DNA from: Nodularia sp. LEGE 06071
GTDB taxonomy: Bacteria > Cyanobacteriota > Cyanobacteriia > Cyanobacteriales > Nostocaceae
Reading direction: 5' to 3'
Assembly: GCF_015207755.1 (NCBI RefSeq)
Contig: NZ_JADEWH010000004.1
Span: 124,001-188,000 of the forward strand
DNA: 64,000 bases
Position 1 is the stretch's first letter. Each line of letters begins with the position of its first letter. The notes beneath the pieces were generated by a model. The model was not told the DNA's origin and ran no database searches. It saw nothing but the letters and a program-made list of their open reading frames with translations. Positions 27,098 through 34,929 of this stretch are shown piece by piece. Both the position numbers and the translations under genes were made by a program.

Positions 27098-28123
27098 TTA
27101 TAACCTAGCGGCACGTAAAGCTGCACCAATTAGCCCCACTTGTTGATTGAGAATAATATACACGGGTATTTCTTCCAGTAGGGGACGCATTCTGCCTTTT
27201 TGGCTGAAGTTTAAGAGAAAATTGCCATTTTGCAGCATAGTTTGGATTTTGGGCGCAATCCCACCAGCAATATATAAGCCGCCGTATGGTAATAATTTGA
27301 GGGCTAGATTGCCGGCTTCTGCACCGTAAATGTCTACAAATAATTTCAAGGTTTGTACCGAAAGGCGATCGCTTCCTTGGATTGCAGCTACACCAATAGC
27401 CGCACCTGGATCAACGCTTTTTTCCTGCTGTCCGGCTTCTTGTTCCCAGGTTCTGACGATTTGGGCGATTTCTGGGGATTCGCTGGATATTTTGCGATCG
27501 CGCAAAAATTGGTAAATTGCCACAACTCCCTGTCCCGAAACTACCCTTTCTACAGAAACACGCTGGATATCATGTTTATCCAGTAAATATTTCAATAGCT
27601 GAAATTCCAACTCGCTGCGGGGGGCAAAATCAGCGTGTCCGCCCTCTGAGGGAAAGACTTGATAGTAGTTGCCCTGTTTAATTAAAAATCCTTGTCCTAA
27701 GCCAGTACCAGCCCCAATAATCGCAATCGGTGCTTCTAATTTGTGTTTACCAACTTGCAAAGTCAGCAAATCTTGTTTACTCAAACCGAAAATGCCGTAA
27801 CCCACAGCCGCAAAGTCATTAATTAGGCACATCGAATCAATGCCCAATTCTTGTTTTAAGCGGTCGGTATCGAGAAACCAGGTTAAATTGGTCAGCTTGG
27901 CTGTATTATCTACCACTGGCCCGGCGATCGCAAAACAAGCCTTTTGTGGCACAGGCGTATTAGCCTTGATCAGAAACTGCTGCACTAACGGTACTAAATC
28001 TGGAAAATCCCCACTGCGGTAAGTTTCCTCATAAATAGTCTGTAACTCTTGTGAGTCTGATGCATCCACCAACCGCAAAATAGTTTTCGTGCCGCCAATG
28101 TCTCCGGCTAGTAACAAGGTCAT
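27098..28123 (-). CDS. glk: Glucokinase
   Basis: This enzyme phosphorylates glucose to glucose-6-phosphate with ATP. The phosphate-1 motif LAGDIGGTKT is at residues 4-13. CLINDFAAVGYG carries the catalytic Asp region, IIGAGTGLGQGF is the phosphate-2 motif, and SEGGHADFAPR contains the glucose-binding Glu/His. The C-terminal GGLYIAGGIAPK is the adenosine motif. The length (341 residues) matches the bacterial group II glucokinases. The start codon directly follows a heptamer repeat that also precedes the dihydroorotase-like gene. Confidence 0.93.
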   Translation of the reverse strand: MTLLLAGDIGGTKTILRLVDASDSQELQTIYEETYRSGDFPDLVPLVQQFLIKANTPVPQKACFAIAGPVVDNTAKLTNLTWFLDTDRLKQELGIDSMCLINDFAAVGYGIFGLSKQDLLTLQVGKHKLEAPIAIIGAGTGLGQGFLIKQGNYYQVFPSEGGHADFAPRSELEFQLLKYLLDKHDIQRVSVERVVSGQGVVAIYQFLRDRKISSESPEIAQIVRTWEQEAGQQEKSVDPGAAIGVAAIQGSDRLSVQTLKLFVDIYGAEAGNLALKLLPYGGLYIAGGIAPKIQTMLQNGNFLLNFSQKGRMRPLLEEIPVYIILNQQVGLIGAALRAARL

Positions 28124-28125
28124 AC

Positions 28126-28183
28126 AATTTTAGATTTTAGATTTTAGATTTTGGATTTTGGTTTGACCCACAGATAAATCTAG
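28126..28183. repeat. Heptamer repeat plus CCACAGATAAATCTAG tail abutting the glk start
   Basis: ATTTTAG/ATTTTGG heptamers (28128-28160) are followed by CCACAGATAAATCTAG (28168-28183). Read on the minus strand this forms the leader immediately before the glk ATG, with no ribosome site. The arrangement repeats that at 14933-14984. Confidence 0.8.
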
Positions 28184-28236
28184 TACAAGTCGGCTTAAAT
28201 AAACAGACTATGCAAAATCAATGAAAAGCCTATTTT
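28180..28236. repeat. Partial copy of the TAGTACAAGTCGGC repeat
   Basis: TAGTACAAGTCGGC (28181-28194) and about 40 following bases (AAATAAACAGAC, CAAAATC, ATGAAAAGCC) match the left part of the element at 56678-56788 at roughly 87 percent over 55 bases by my manual alignment. The right end of that element is missing here. Confidence 0.65.
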
Positions 28237-28271
28237 CTGTAGAGTAAACCCAGGATGGAGAGAGTTATTAT

Positions 28272-28919
28272 TTAAGCAAATCGAATCACTGACTCGATCT
28301 CTGTCAAATGAGAAGTATCTCCCTTTAGTTCTAGCAACCATTCCGGGCCTTGGCGCACCACTTTCACTAGGGAACATAAAGAAGCCTTAACTTCTGTTTT
28401 GGCAATATCTCCTACTAGCCCCATAGCTGCCCCCAGTACAGATGCACCATGTCCTACCAGCAAAATATCCTGGGGATAGCATTCAGTCGCCAAGCATCTA
28501 GCCGTTTGTCCAGAACGTTCCCGCACTTGTTCGTGAGTTTCCGGATATTGCGCCGTGATCCGCGGGATGTAGGTAGTATCAATTCTGGGGAATAATTCTG
28601 CTAAAGCTGGAATTGACAATCTTTCTGGTTCTTCAGTCATCCAGTCCGGATTTAGCCACTCACTCAAACCTGTTTCTAGTTTAATCGGTAAATCTAAAAC
28701 TTCTGCAACGGCGTTGGCTGTTTGTACAGTCCGCAGAAATGGGGAAGCAAAAATATGAGCAATTTTTTCTACTTGCAAGCGTTGAGCTAACTGCTGTGTT
28801 TGCACCATACCATCATCAGACAAGGGTGGATCATAACGTCTTTGGGCGGTGAGAAACCAGTCAGGGTTTACGAAATCGAGGCGATTAGCGTGTCTTGCAA
28901 TCCAAACTATTTGATTCAT
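28272..28919 (-). CDS. Histidine phosphatase family protein
   Basis: This is a single histidine phosphatase domain of 215 residues. The phospho-acceptor motif is IARHANRLD near the N-terminus, LSDDGMVQTQQLAQRL follows, then ASPFLRTVQTA, and the second catalytic His is in LLVGHGASVLGA. RHAxR instead of RHG is typical of the UBASH3/phosphoprotein-like branch rather than of glycolytic phosphoglycerate mutase. The substrate is unknown. The gene precedes glk on the same strand but is 150 bases away with repeats between. Confidence 0.85.
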   Translation of the reverse strand: MNQIVWIARHANRLDFVNPDWFLTAQRRYDPPLSDDGMVQTQQLAQRLQVEKIAHIFASPFLRTVQTANAVAEVLDLPIKLETGLSEWLNPDWMTEEPERLSIPALAELFPRIDTTYIPRITAQYPETHEQVRERSGQTARCLATECYPQDILLVGHGASVLGAAMGLVGDIAKTEVKASLCSLVKVVRQGPEWLLELKGDTSHLTEIESVIRFA

Positions 28920-29467
28920 GAGAGAATTTAATATATTTCCCGTAGGCTAAAGCCTGGGGCTACACGAAATAAAACCACGCCTGAGCGGGCTTCCAATTCA
29001 ATATACTCTGATGTTGAGTAACTTTGTCTAGCACCAAGCCACTCAGGATATCAGTCCTAGTTTTATGTTGGTTTTTCATATTAATCGTAAATTAGCAATT
29101 TTAATTAGGCTTTTTCAGCTTTTAGCAGTTGTTCTTATAGGCATACAGTTGGGTATTTCGTAATCGGAATTTATGCAAATACCAGGAAAAATTTAATTAC
29201 CTATTGAGGGCTACATCTTGGTACAAAATCAGGTAATGAGTGAAAAACTCCAAATAAAAAAACACTCCACCAGCTAATACCAATTTAATATAAAGATGCA
29301 TAAATAGAATTTAATCATAAATCCGGTTCCCCTCCTCGCTTGCGGGGAGGGGCTAGGGGTGGGGTCGAAATAATATGCAGCCTCACAAATAATTGGTATA
29401 ACGCAAAAAATCTCTCAAACTCTCATAACTCGGTCTCCTCTGTGCCTCTGATGTAGCCTTCGGCAAG
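28920..29467. other. Intergenic region with several dispersed repeats
   Basis: No gene is seen in this 548-base stretch. It holds a small palindromic sequence CGTAGGCTAAAGCCTGGGGC at about 28942, a G-rich palindrome at 29329-29367, and CCTTCGGCAAGCTACGCTAACG at about 29457-29478, which runs into the end of the following methyltransferase gene. All three types recur in cyanobacterial genomes. Confidence 0.6.
29329..29367. repeat. CCCCTCC...GGAGGGG palindrome with GGGGTGGGG tail
   Basis: CCCCTCC (29329-29335) pairs with GGAGGGG (29346-29352) and is followed by CTAGGGGTGGGGT. It is the same layout as the element at 22142-22177. Confidence 0.7.
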
Positions 29468-30193
29468 CTACGCTAACGTTTCTTTGGGTAATTTATTTTT
29501 TGCAATTCCCTTATCTGATTTGACACACAACATTTGATTACCATTCTTTTGAAATTCATAAGCAACTTGCTTAACTTCTACCGCATATCCCCGTTGTTCT
29601 AATTCATTGATGATTGGTTGTAGCCAGGGAGATAATTCACCAGATAATTGTAACAGTGGAAAAATGCGTACTTCCTTGGCAACTCGGCACATTTCCCCAA
29701 TTGATGCTAAATGAAACTCTGCTGAAAGTTGCTCAGAATAGGTAAATAATAAGTGAGAACACAAAGCTAAATCAAATTGATTTGTGGCAAAAGGTAAAAC
29801 AGGTAATTCATCTTTTCGATAACGGCTTTGATTAATTCCGTTAGGGAAATTTTCTAAAAATTGACCCATTGCTTTCATGCGAATTTCACCCATCATCTCT
29901 GGTGACTGAATATTCTGCCAAACATAGCATTCTTGATTGTCTTTCACACCTTGGATAACTATTTCATAAGTGTCTTGAATGCGTTGAGTAATTTCATCAG
30001 CGGTGAATTGATAAACCGGGTCACAAGAAATAACTTTGTAGCCTTGAAGTGTCATTTCCGCATTGAAACTAGCAGGACCACCAGCACAATCGAGTATATT
30101 CAATTTTAATTCTTCAGGACTTAAATCAAACATCTGGGTATATTCCAGCATTGAACGTCCCCAAGGAATGATGCTTTCTAATTTCATCCCCAT
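29468..30193 (-). CDS. SAM-dependent methyltransferase-like protein
   Basis: This 241-residue protein has a Rossmann-type SAM-binding start, LNILDCAGGPASFNAEMTLQGYKVISCDP (about residues 31-59, with CAGGPASF as the glycine-rich loop and CDP as the acidic end of strand 2). The later segment FDLALCSHLLFTY corresponds to motif IV. The substrate is unknown. The final codons lie inside a dispersed repeat (GGCAAGCTACGCTAACG), so the natural C-terminus may have been altered by it. The FAD oxidoreductase gene lies 117 bases upstream on the same strand. Confidence 0.75.
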   Translation of the reverse strand: MGMKLESIIPWGRSMLEYTQMFDLSPEELKLNILDCAGGPASFNAEMTLQGYKVISCDPVYQFTADEITQRIQDTYEIVIQGVKDNQECYVWQNIQSPEMMGEIRMKAMGQFLENFPNGINQSRYRKDELPVLPFATNQFDLALCSHLLFTYSEQLSAEFHLASIGEMCRVAKEVRIFPLLQLSGELSPWLQPIINELEQRGYAVEVKQVAYEFQKNGNQMLCVKSDKGIAKNKLPKETLA

Positions 30194-30310
30194 TTAGTAT
30201 TTACCTCTACAACTTTAACTAGCCAAAGTAGGGTGTGCTGTCGCGCAACGCAACGCACAATCAACAGTTTATAGGAATGATGGGCGCTAATTTGCCCAAA
30301 AATACAGGAA

Positions 30311-31522
30311 CTACTCCCCTATCTTCTCCCCAAATCGTTGCATAAAGCGGCGGTCAATCCCATCTTTCCAGCACCAGAAGAGTTGATGCGGTGGTGTAGT
30401 TAAAGATCCTTTGGAAGCGATCGCACGTTTATTACCAGTACCAATTAAACTGAGATATTGTCGCTGTGGTCGATAGGGTTTGAGTGGCTTACCTAATAAA
30501 GTCCTTTGTAAATTCTCAAACAATGGCTGACCTTGGCGCACAGCAAACACTCCAGCTTTGGGACGAGGATGATTTACCATAGTGGCGATGTCACCCGCAG
30601 CAAATACTTCTGGGTGAGTTTGAGATTGTAATGTATCTTCTACCAAGATAAATCCTAGCTCATCAGTAGCCAGTCCTGTAGTTTTTAACCATTGGGGTGC
30701 AGATGCTTGTGTTACCCAAAATATTTTATGGGACTCTACTAATAACCCAGATTCACATTTAATCTCAAACATTTCTTCAGTTTCTTTGTTAGCTAATGTG
30801 CTAGACAGTGGTGCAACTTGGCAAACCGTTTCCTCTAGATGCAAATTGATACCGCGCTTCATTAAAATCTGCTGAAATTGGTACTGCACTGAATGATGAT
30901 AATTAGGCAACAGTGTTTCATGACGCTGGAATAAATGAACTTTCAAATTTTGAATTGGTTGCTGATTTTGTTGCAAGATTCCATGTAAATGAGTTTGCAT
31001 CGATAGCGCTAACTCCACACCGCCAGCACCACCACCCACAATAGCTATACTAATCGGTTTTTGGGGATTTTTGGCTACACGTTCTAGTAGCTGATACCAA
31101 TGTTCCAATAATTTAGGTACTGGTTTAGCCGCAATTGCATATTCTGTGGCACCTAATACAGATATAGTGGCTGGATTACTGCCAATATCAATAGACAAGA
31201 CATCAAATTTTACGGCTGCACGGTTAGCACAAATCACTTTGTGGTTTTTCAAATCCAGTCCTACTGCTCTATCAATATAGAACTGTGCTTGAGCAAAGTT
31301 AGCCAATTTTTGTAAATCAATGTGGCATTCTTCATGTCTATAAAATCCCGCAATGTGTCCTGGTAGCATCCCAGAGTACGGTGTCTCTGGATCTGGGCTA
31401 ATCAAGGTCAAACCTACTCCAGGCAAAGGATTCATGCCAAACATTTCTAATACAATGGCATGGCTATGTCCGCCACCAATTAACACTAAATTTTTGATTA
31501 TAGGTTGAGGATTTTTTTGCAT
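30311..31522 (-). CDS. FAD-dependent oxidoreductase of the type fused to SelD
   Basis: This is a pyridine nucleotide-disulphide oxidoreductase-like flavoprotein. The FAD-binding start is LVLIGGGHSHAIVLEMFG, a second nucleotide-binding motif is IAIVGGGAGGVELAL, and the FAD-site motif near the end is PEVFAAGDIATM. The C-terminal GTGNKRAIASKGSL...WKDGIDRRFM is what I associate with the N-terminal half of the cyanobacterial SelD fusion (selenide, water dikinase). Here the protein ends after the flavin module at 403 residues and no SelD domain follows. It could be a NADH dehydrogenase-like quinone reductase; the substrate is unknown. Confidence 0.8.
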   Translation of the reverse strand: MQKNPQPIIKNLVLIGGGHSHAIVLEMFGMNPLPGVGLTLISPDPETPYSGMLPGHIAGFYRHEECHIDLQKLANFAQAQFYIDRAVGLDLKNHKVICANRAAVKFDVLSIDIGSNPATISVLGATEYAIAAKPVPKLLEHWYQLLERVAKNPQKPISIAIVGGGAGGVELALSMQTHLHGILQQNQQPIQNLKVHLFQRHETLLPNYHHSVQYQFQQILMKRGINLHLEETVCQVAPLSSTLANKETEEMFEIKCESGLLVESHKIFWVTQASAPQWLKTTGLATDELGFILVEDTLQSQTHPEVFAAGDIATMVNHPRPKAGVFAVRQGQPLFENLQRTLLGKPLKPYRPQRQYLSLIGTGNKRAIASKGSLTTPPHQLFWCWKDGIDRRFMQRFGEKIGE

Positions 31523-31895
31523 CTGTATACTAAGGCTAATTTATTTATTTAGTCATGATTTATATTTGATCCTACCATTGATCATCTTTTTTGCTGTTCA
31601 TTGATTATTTTGCTATTTAATTTAAAGAATAATATACAGGCTAGTTTTTTAATGCATTTGTTTCCCCTTAAAGCGACAAAATTACTAATATATATAAAAC
31701 AATTCCTCCGAATTGACTTATACAAATTTATACCATGAATCATGTCTGGAGAAGTTCGTGTTAGTTATATTCATCAAGAAAAATGTGATAAATTCTATTA
31801 TTTCAAACACAAAAAATCATTAAATTTACTAATGTTTAAATCTATCTTTACCAGCACAATAGTATACATTAGTAAATCTTTTAAAGAATATCTGT
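31523..31895. other. AT-rich divergent intergenic region
   Basis: This is the promoter region of the FAD oxidoreductase (leftward) and the first pentapeptide-repeat gene (rightward). It is very AT-rich and I see no further structure. Confidence 0.4.
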
Positions 31896-32615
31896 ATGTT
31901 GATGGCAATTATTAATACTTACCAAACAGTAAAACGGCATTTAGCTAGAAATCAGATATCATTTATAAACATCATCCTGGGGATAGTTGTTAGCCAAGAA
32001 AAAGCCCTGAATTTGACATTTGCCAGGTTGCAAAACCATTTATTTACAGTAGCGAAACATCTTAATCATGAAAAAATGGAGAACAGACTAGCAGGAATTC
32101 ATGATTTAGAGCAATTTTCTCAAAATTACCCGCAATATCATTGGGAAATAATGGAACTGCTGACCAATTTTGTGCAAAATTATGCTGCTGAGAGCAATCG
32201 CTCACCAACAATTCCTCCAGATATTCAAGTAGCCCTGACGGTAATTGGGAGAAGGGATACTAATCAAGACGAGTCAGACGGACAACTGGATTTGAGTCAC
32301 ACAGATATGAGAGGGGCTAATCTGAATCAAGCAAACTTAGAACTGACAAATCTTTATCAAGTTAATCTCTCTCAAGCTAACCTTTCTGGGGCTAACCTGT
32401 CTGGCGCAATTCTCAGTGCTGCTAACCTCTGTGAGGCGAATCTTTCTGGGGCTAACCTGTCTGGCGCAATTCTCAGTGCTGCTAATCTCTCTGGGGCTAA
32501 CCTGTCTGGCGCTAATTTGCAGCAGGCTAACTTATATCTAGCAAATCTACACGGAGCGACTCTCAGTGATGCCATACTCAAAGGAGCCAATCTCCGAGAA
32601 GCCAATTTTGGATGA
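31896..32615 (+). CDS. Pentapeptide-repeat protein (soluble paralogue)
   Basis: Residues about 45-130 form an alpha-helical module (EKMENRLAGIHDLEQF, HWEIMELLTNFV, DIQVALTVIGRRD) shared with the next gene. Residues about 130-239 are A(N/D)LxG/x pentapeptide repeats, which fold as a right-handed square beta helix. Unlike its neighbour it has no strong membrane segments. A 60-bp direct duplication lies within the repeats. Cyanobacteria have many such proteins of unknown function; binding to a protein partner is the usual suggestion. Confidence 0.85.
   Translation: MLMAIINTYQTVKRHLARNQISFINIILGIVVSQEKALNLTFARLQNHLFTVAKHLNHEKMENRLAGIHDLEQFSQNYPQYHWEIMELLTNFVQNYAAESNRSPTIPPDIQVALTVIGRRDTNQDESDGQLDLSHTDMRGANLNQANLELTNLYQVNLSQANLSGANLSGAILSAANLCEANLSGANLSGAILSAANLSGANLSGANLQQANLYLANLHGATLSDAILKGANLREANFG
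32382..32501 (+). repeat. 60-bp in-frame tandem duplication in pentapeptide repeats
   Basis: Two units begin at 32382 and 32442 (CTTTCTGGGGCTAACCTGTC in both) and are almost identical in DNA, with the next unit diverging after about 45 bases. Each encodes four pentapeptides, that is one full coil of the beta helix. This indicates recent expansion. Confidence 0.85.
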
Positions 32616-32836
32616 CACAGTGTGCGATCATCGCTTTACCCTCATAGAGGCGATCGCCTGATTAATCTAGCTGATCAATTAATTTACTGTCATATTTAAT
32701 ACAGTTTAACCCATAAAAATAGTATTAGTTAAGTCTGATGGTATATGTTCAAAAATCCGAGGTTATGGGGCATATTCAAATTTTAAGCTAAATGATATAC
32801 TAATTTTTCCTAAACTCTAAGTAATAATTCTGTGTC

Positions 32837-34327
32837 GTGAGGAATATTACTGCTATGTCTGCTTATAAGACAGACAAATTCTGGCGTTGGTTGATAGCTA
32901 TAACAGTTATATTTGTGCTTTCACTGACTCTGATTGTTTTTGCATTGTCCTACCTTGAGGAATTGACAGTTGACCAACGAATTCAATATAGAACTCAGGT
33001 ATTAACAACCACTGCGATAATTTTTTTGGGATTGACAGTGTTGATTAATGCTTACTATTCAGCAAAGCGTGCGGACGCTATGCACAAAAATACCTTAGCG
33101 GTGGAAAAAAGCAACGAAATTAGCATACAAAATTCCCAACACAGTCAAGACAACCTGATTGTAGAACGCTTTATGGGGGCGATTACCCAGCTTGGTCATG
33201 AAAAAATTGAAACCCGAACAGGTGCAATTTATGTTTTAGAAAGAGTTGCACAGGATTTTCCTAAAGAACACTGGACAATTATGGAAATCCTCACTGCTTT
33301 TGTGCGGGAAAATGCTCCCATTCAAACAAAGGAAGAGCAACAAAAACTGGAAAATTTACAACCAATCTACTTGGGTAGACCCAAAAGCCGGGTGCGTCGG
33401 ACACAAAAGGAGGACGTGAACAGCGGCGAAGTCATTCCCAAAATGCGTCGGGATATTCAAGCCGCCCTGACTGTGATTGGTAGGCGTAATTCTTTGTTAG
33501 AAGAGGAAAATCAAAAACTAGATTTACGTCATACGGATATCCGGCGAGCCGACTTGCTGGAAGCGAACTTAGAAAGAGCCGATTTGCGTGGCTCTAACCT
33601 TTGTGGCGCTGACTTGCGCGGTTCTTACCTGTGTGAGGCTAATCTCGACGGCGCTCAACTAACTGGCTCTATTCTTTATGCAGCCAACCTGCTGAAAGCC
33701 AACCTGAATCGAGCTAACTTCTGTTGGGCTAACCTGAATCATGCTAACCTTTCTGGGGCAAATTTACGCGGAGCCAATCTTTTGGGAGCAAGTCTGCGTG
33801 CTGCTAACCTCTCTGGGGCTAACCTTTATAAAGCCAACTTGCAACAGGCGATATTGAAAGTTGCTAACCTCTCTGGAGCGAAGTTGTTTTTAGCTAACTT
33901 GCAATGGGCGAAGCTGGGTAAAGCCAATCTGCAATTTGCCGGTTTAATTGGAGCCAACCTCCAAGGGGCGAACCTGAATGGGGCGAACCTGAATGGGGCG
34001 AACCTGAATGCTGCTAAATTGCAACAAACAGAAATCATTTTTGCTGACCTCACCGAAGCCAGTTTTGCTGAAGCTGACTTAGATAAAGCCAATCTGATGG
34101 GATCAGACCTGAATAAGGCTAGTCTTTATCAAGCTAATCTCTCGGATGCTAACCTCATGGGAGCGAACCTCTCGGATACTAACTTTTGTGATGTCAAACT
34201 GGAAGGGGCAATTCTGACAGGGGCCAAAAATGTCGAGTTACAACAGATGAGGATGGCGGTTGGCGATCGCACAACTCGTCTACCTGATTATTTGGAAGCT
34301 CCTGTACATTGGCGGCAATCTGTGTGA
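32837..34327 (+). CDS. Membrane-anchored pentapeptide-repeat protein
   Basis: Two hydrophobic segments (about residues 14-38 and 52-72) anchor the protein. They are followed by a helical module (HEKIETRTGAIYVLERV, HWTIMEILTAFV, DIQAALTVIGRRN) closely resembling that of the upstream gene. From about residue 228 to 475 there are roughly 45-50 pentapeptide repeats. The helical module plus repeats is a recurring cyanobacterial arrangement; the function is unknown. The start is probably the ATG at 32837 or 32855 (after GAGGAATAT). The two genes are paralogues separated by 221 bases. Confidence 0.88.
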   Translation: MRNITAMSAYKTDKFWRWLIAITVIFVLSLTLIVFALSYLEELTVDQRIQYRTQVLTTTAIIFLGLTVLINAYYSAKRADAMHKNTLAVEKSNEISIQNSQHSQDNLIVERFMGAITQLGHEKIETRTGAIYVLERVAQDFPKEHWTIMEILTAFVRENAPIQTKEEQQKLENLQPIYLGRPKSRVRRTQKEDVNSGEVIPKMRRDIQAALTVIGRRNSLLEEENQKLDLRHTDIRRADLLEANLERADLRGSNLCGADLRGSYLCEANLDGAQLTGSILYAANLLKANLNRANFCWANLNHANLSGANLRGANLLGASLRAANLSGANLYKANLQQAILKVANLSGAKLFLANLQWAKLGKANLQFAGLIGANLQGANLNGANLNGANLNAAKLQQTEIIFADLTEASFAEADLDKANLMGSDLNKASLYQANLSDANLMGANLSDTNFCDVKLEGAILTGAKNVELQQMRMAVGDRTTRLPDYLEAPVHWRQSV

Positions 34328-34929
34328 TCATCCGCAGTATTAGTTATTTGGGTGCATCCTACCATTTATATTTATTCTGGCCTGATTGATTGTTTTTATA
34401 GCTTGTATAGTTAATGGTGAACTTTGAGACTTCACTGATTAAGATGAGTAATTTCTCGATCCCCATAGATTATTCGATTGTTTCTCACTCAAGAAAAACC
34501 TTTATTCTAAGTTTTTAATAAGTTTTGCTTATAGTATTAATTATTTGCATTAAATTTATTTAACATCCATAACCTTTTGTCTATGAAATCAATTTAATAT
34601 TTCTTTTATATTTAAGTTAGTCAATGAATCATATTGACCCACGAGGCTGTAAACTATCTTTAACGCCATGAAAATTAGCTGTTAGAAAAACTTGTATTTA
34701 TGTAAGTTTTTTTGCTCAAGTTTTTTAGATGTCTTGGATCTAAGCTTTGTCTATGAGTGATTCGTATTCAGCGAATCGCCACGTATAAAAAAATAGCGTC
34801 TGCTGCTTTGCAAAGAATTAAACCTTTCTTGGCTGAATTTTTCATGCTCATAAAACATCAAACTTCCTGAAAGTAGCTGGCAATTTTCAAAAATCCAAAT
34901 CTTACTATTTTGCTAACCAAAACCCCAGT
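34328..34929. other. AT-rich region upstream of bicA with a T-rich hairpin
   Basis: AAAAACTT (34686-34693) pairs with AAGTTTTT (34704-34711) around 10 bases and is followed by more T residues. This could be a terminator or leader hairpin about 220 bases before bicA. The rest contains no gene that I can support and probably holds the bicA promoter. Confidence 0.45.

Noticed and set aside
32372-34092. Minus-strand frames opposite the pentapeptide-repeat genes
   Set aside because: They mirror the repetitive coding strand and show repeated RLAPERLA-type products without family features.
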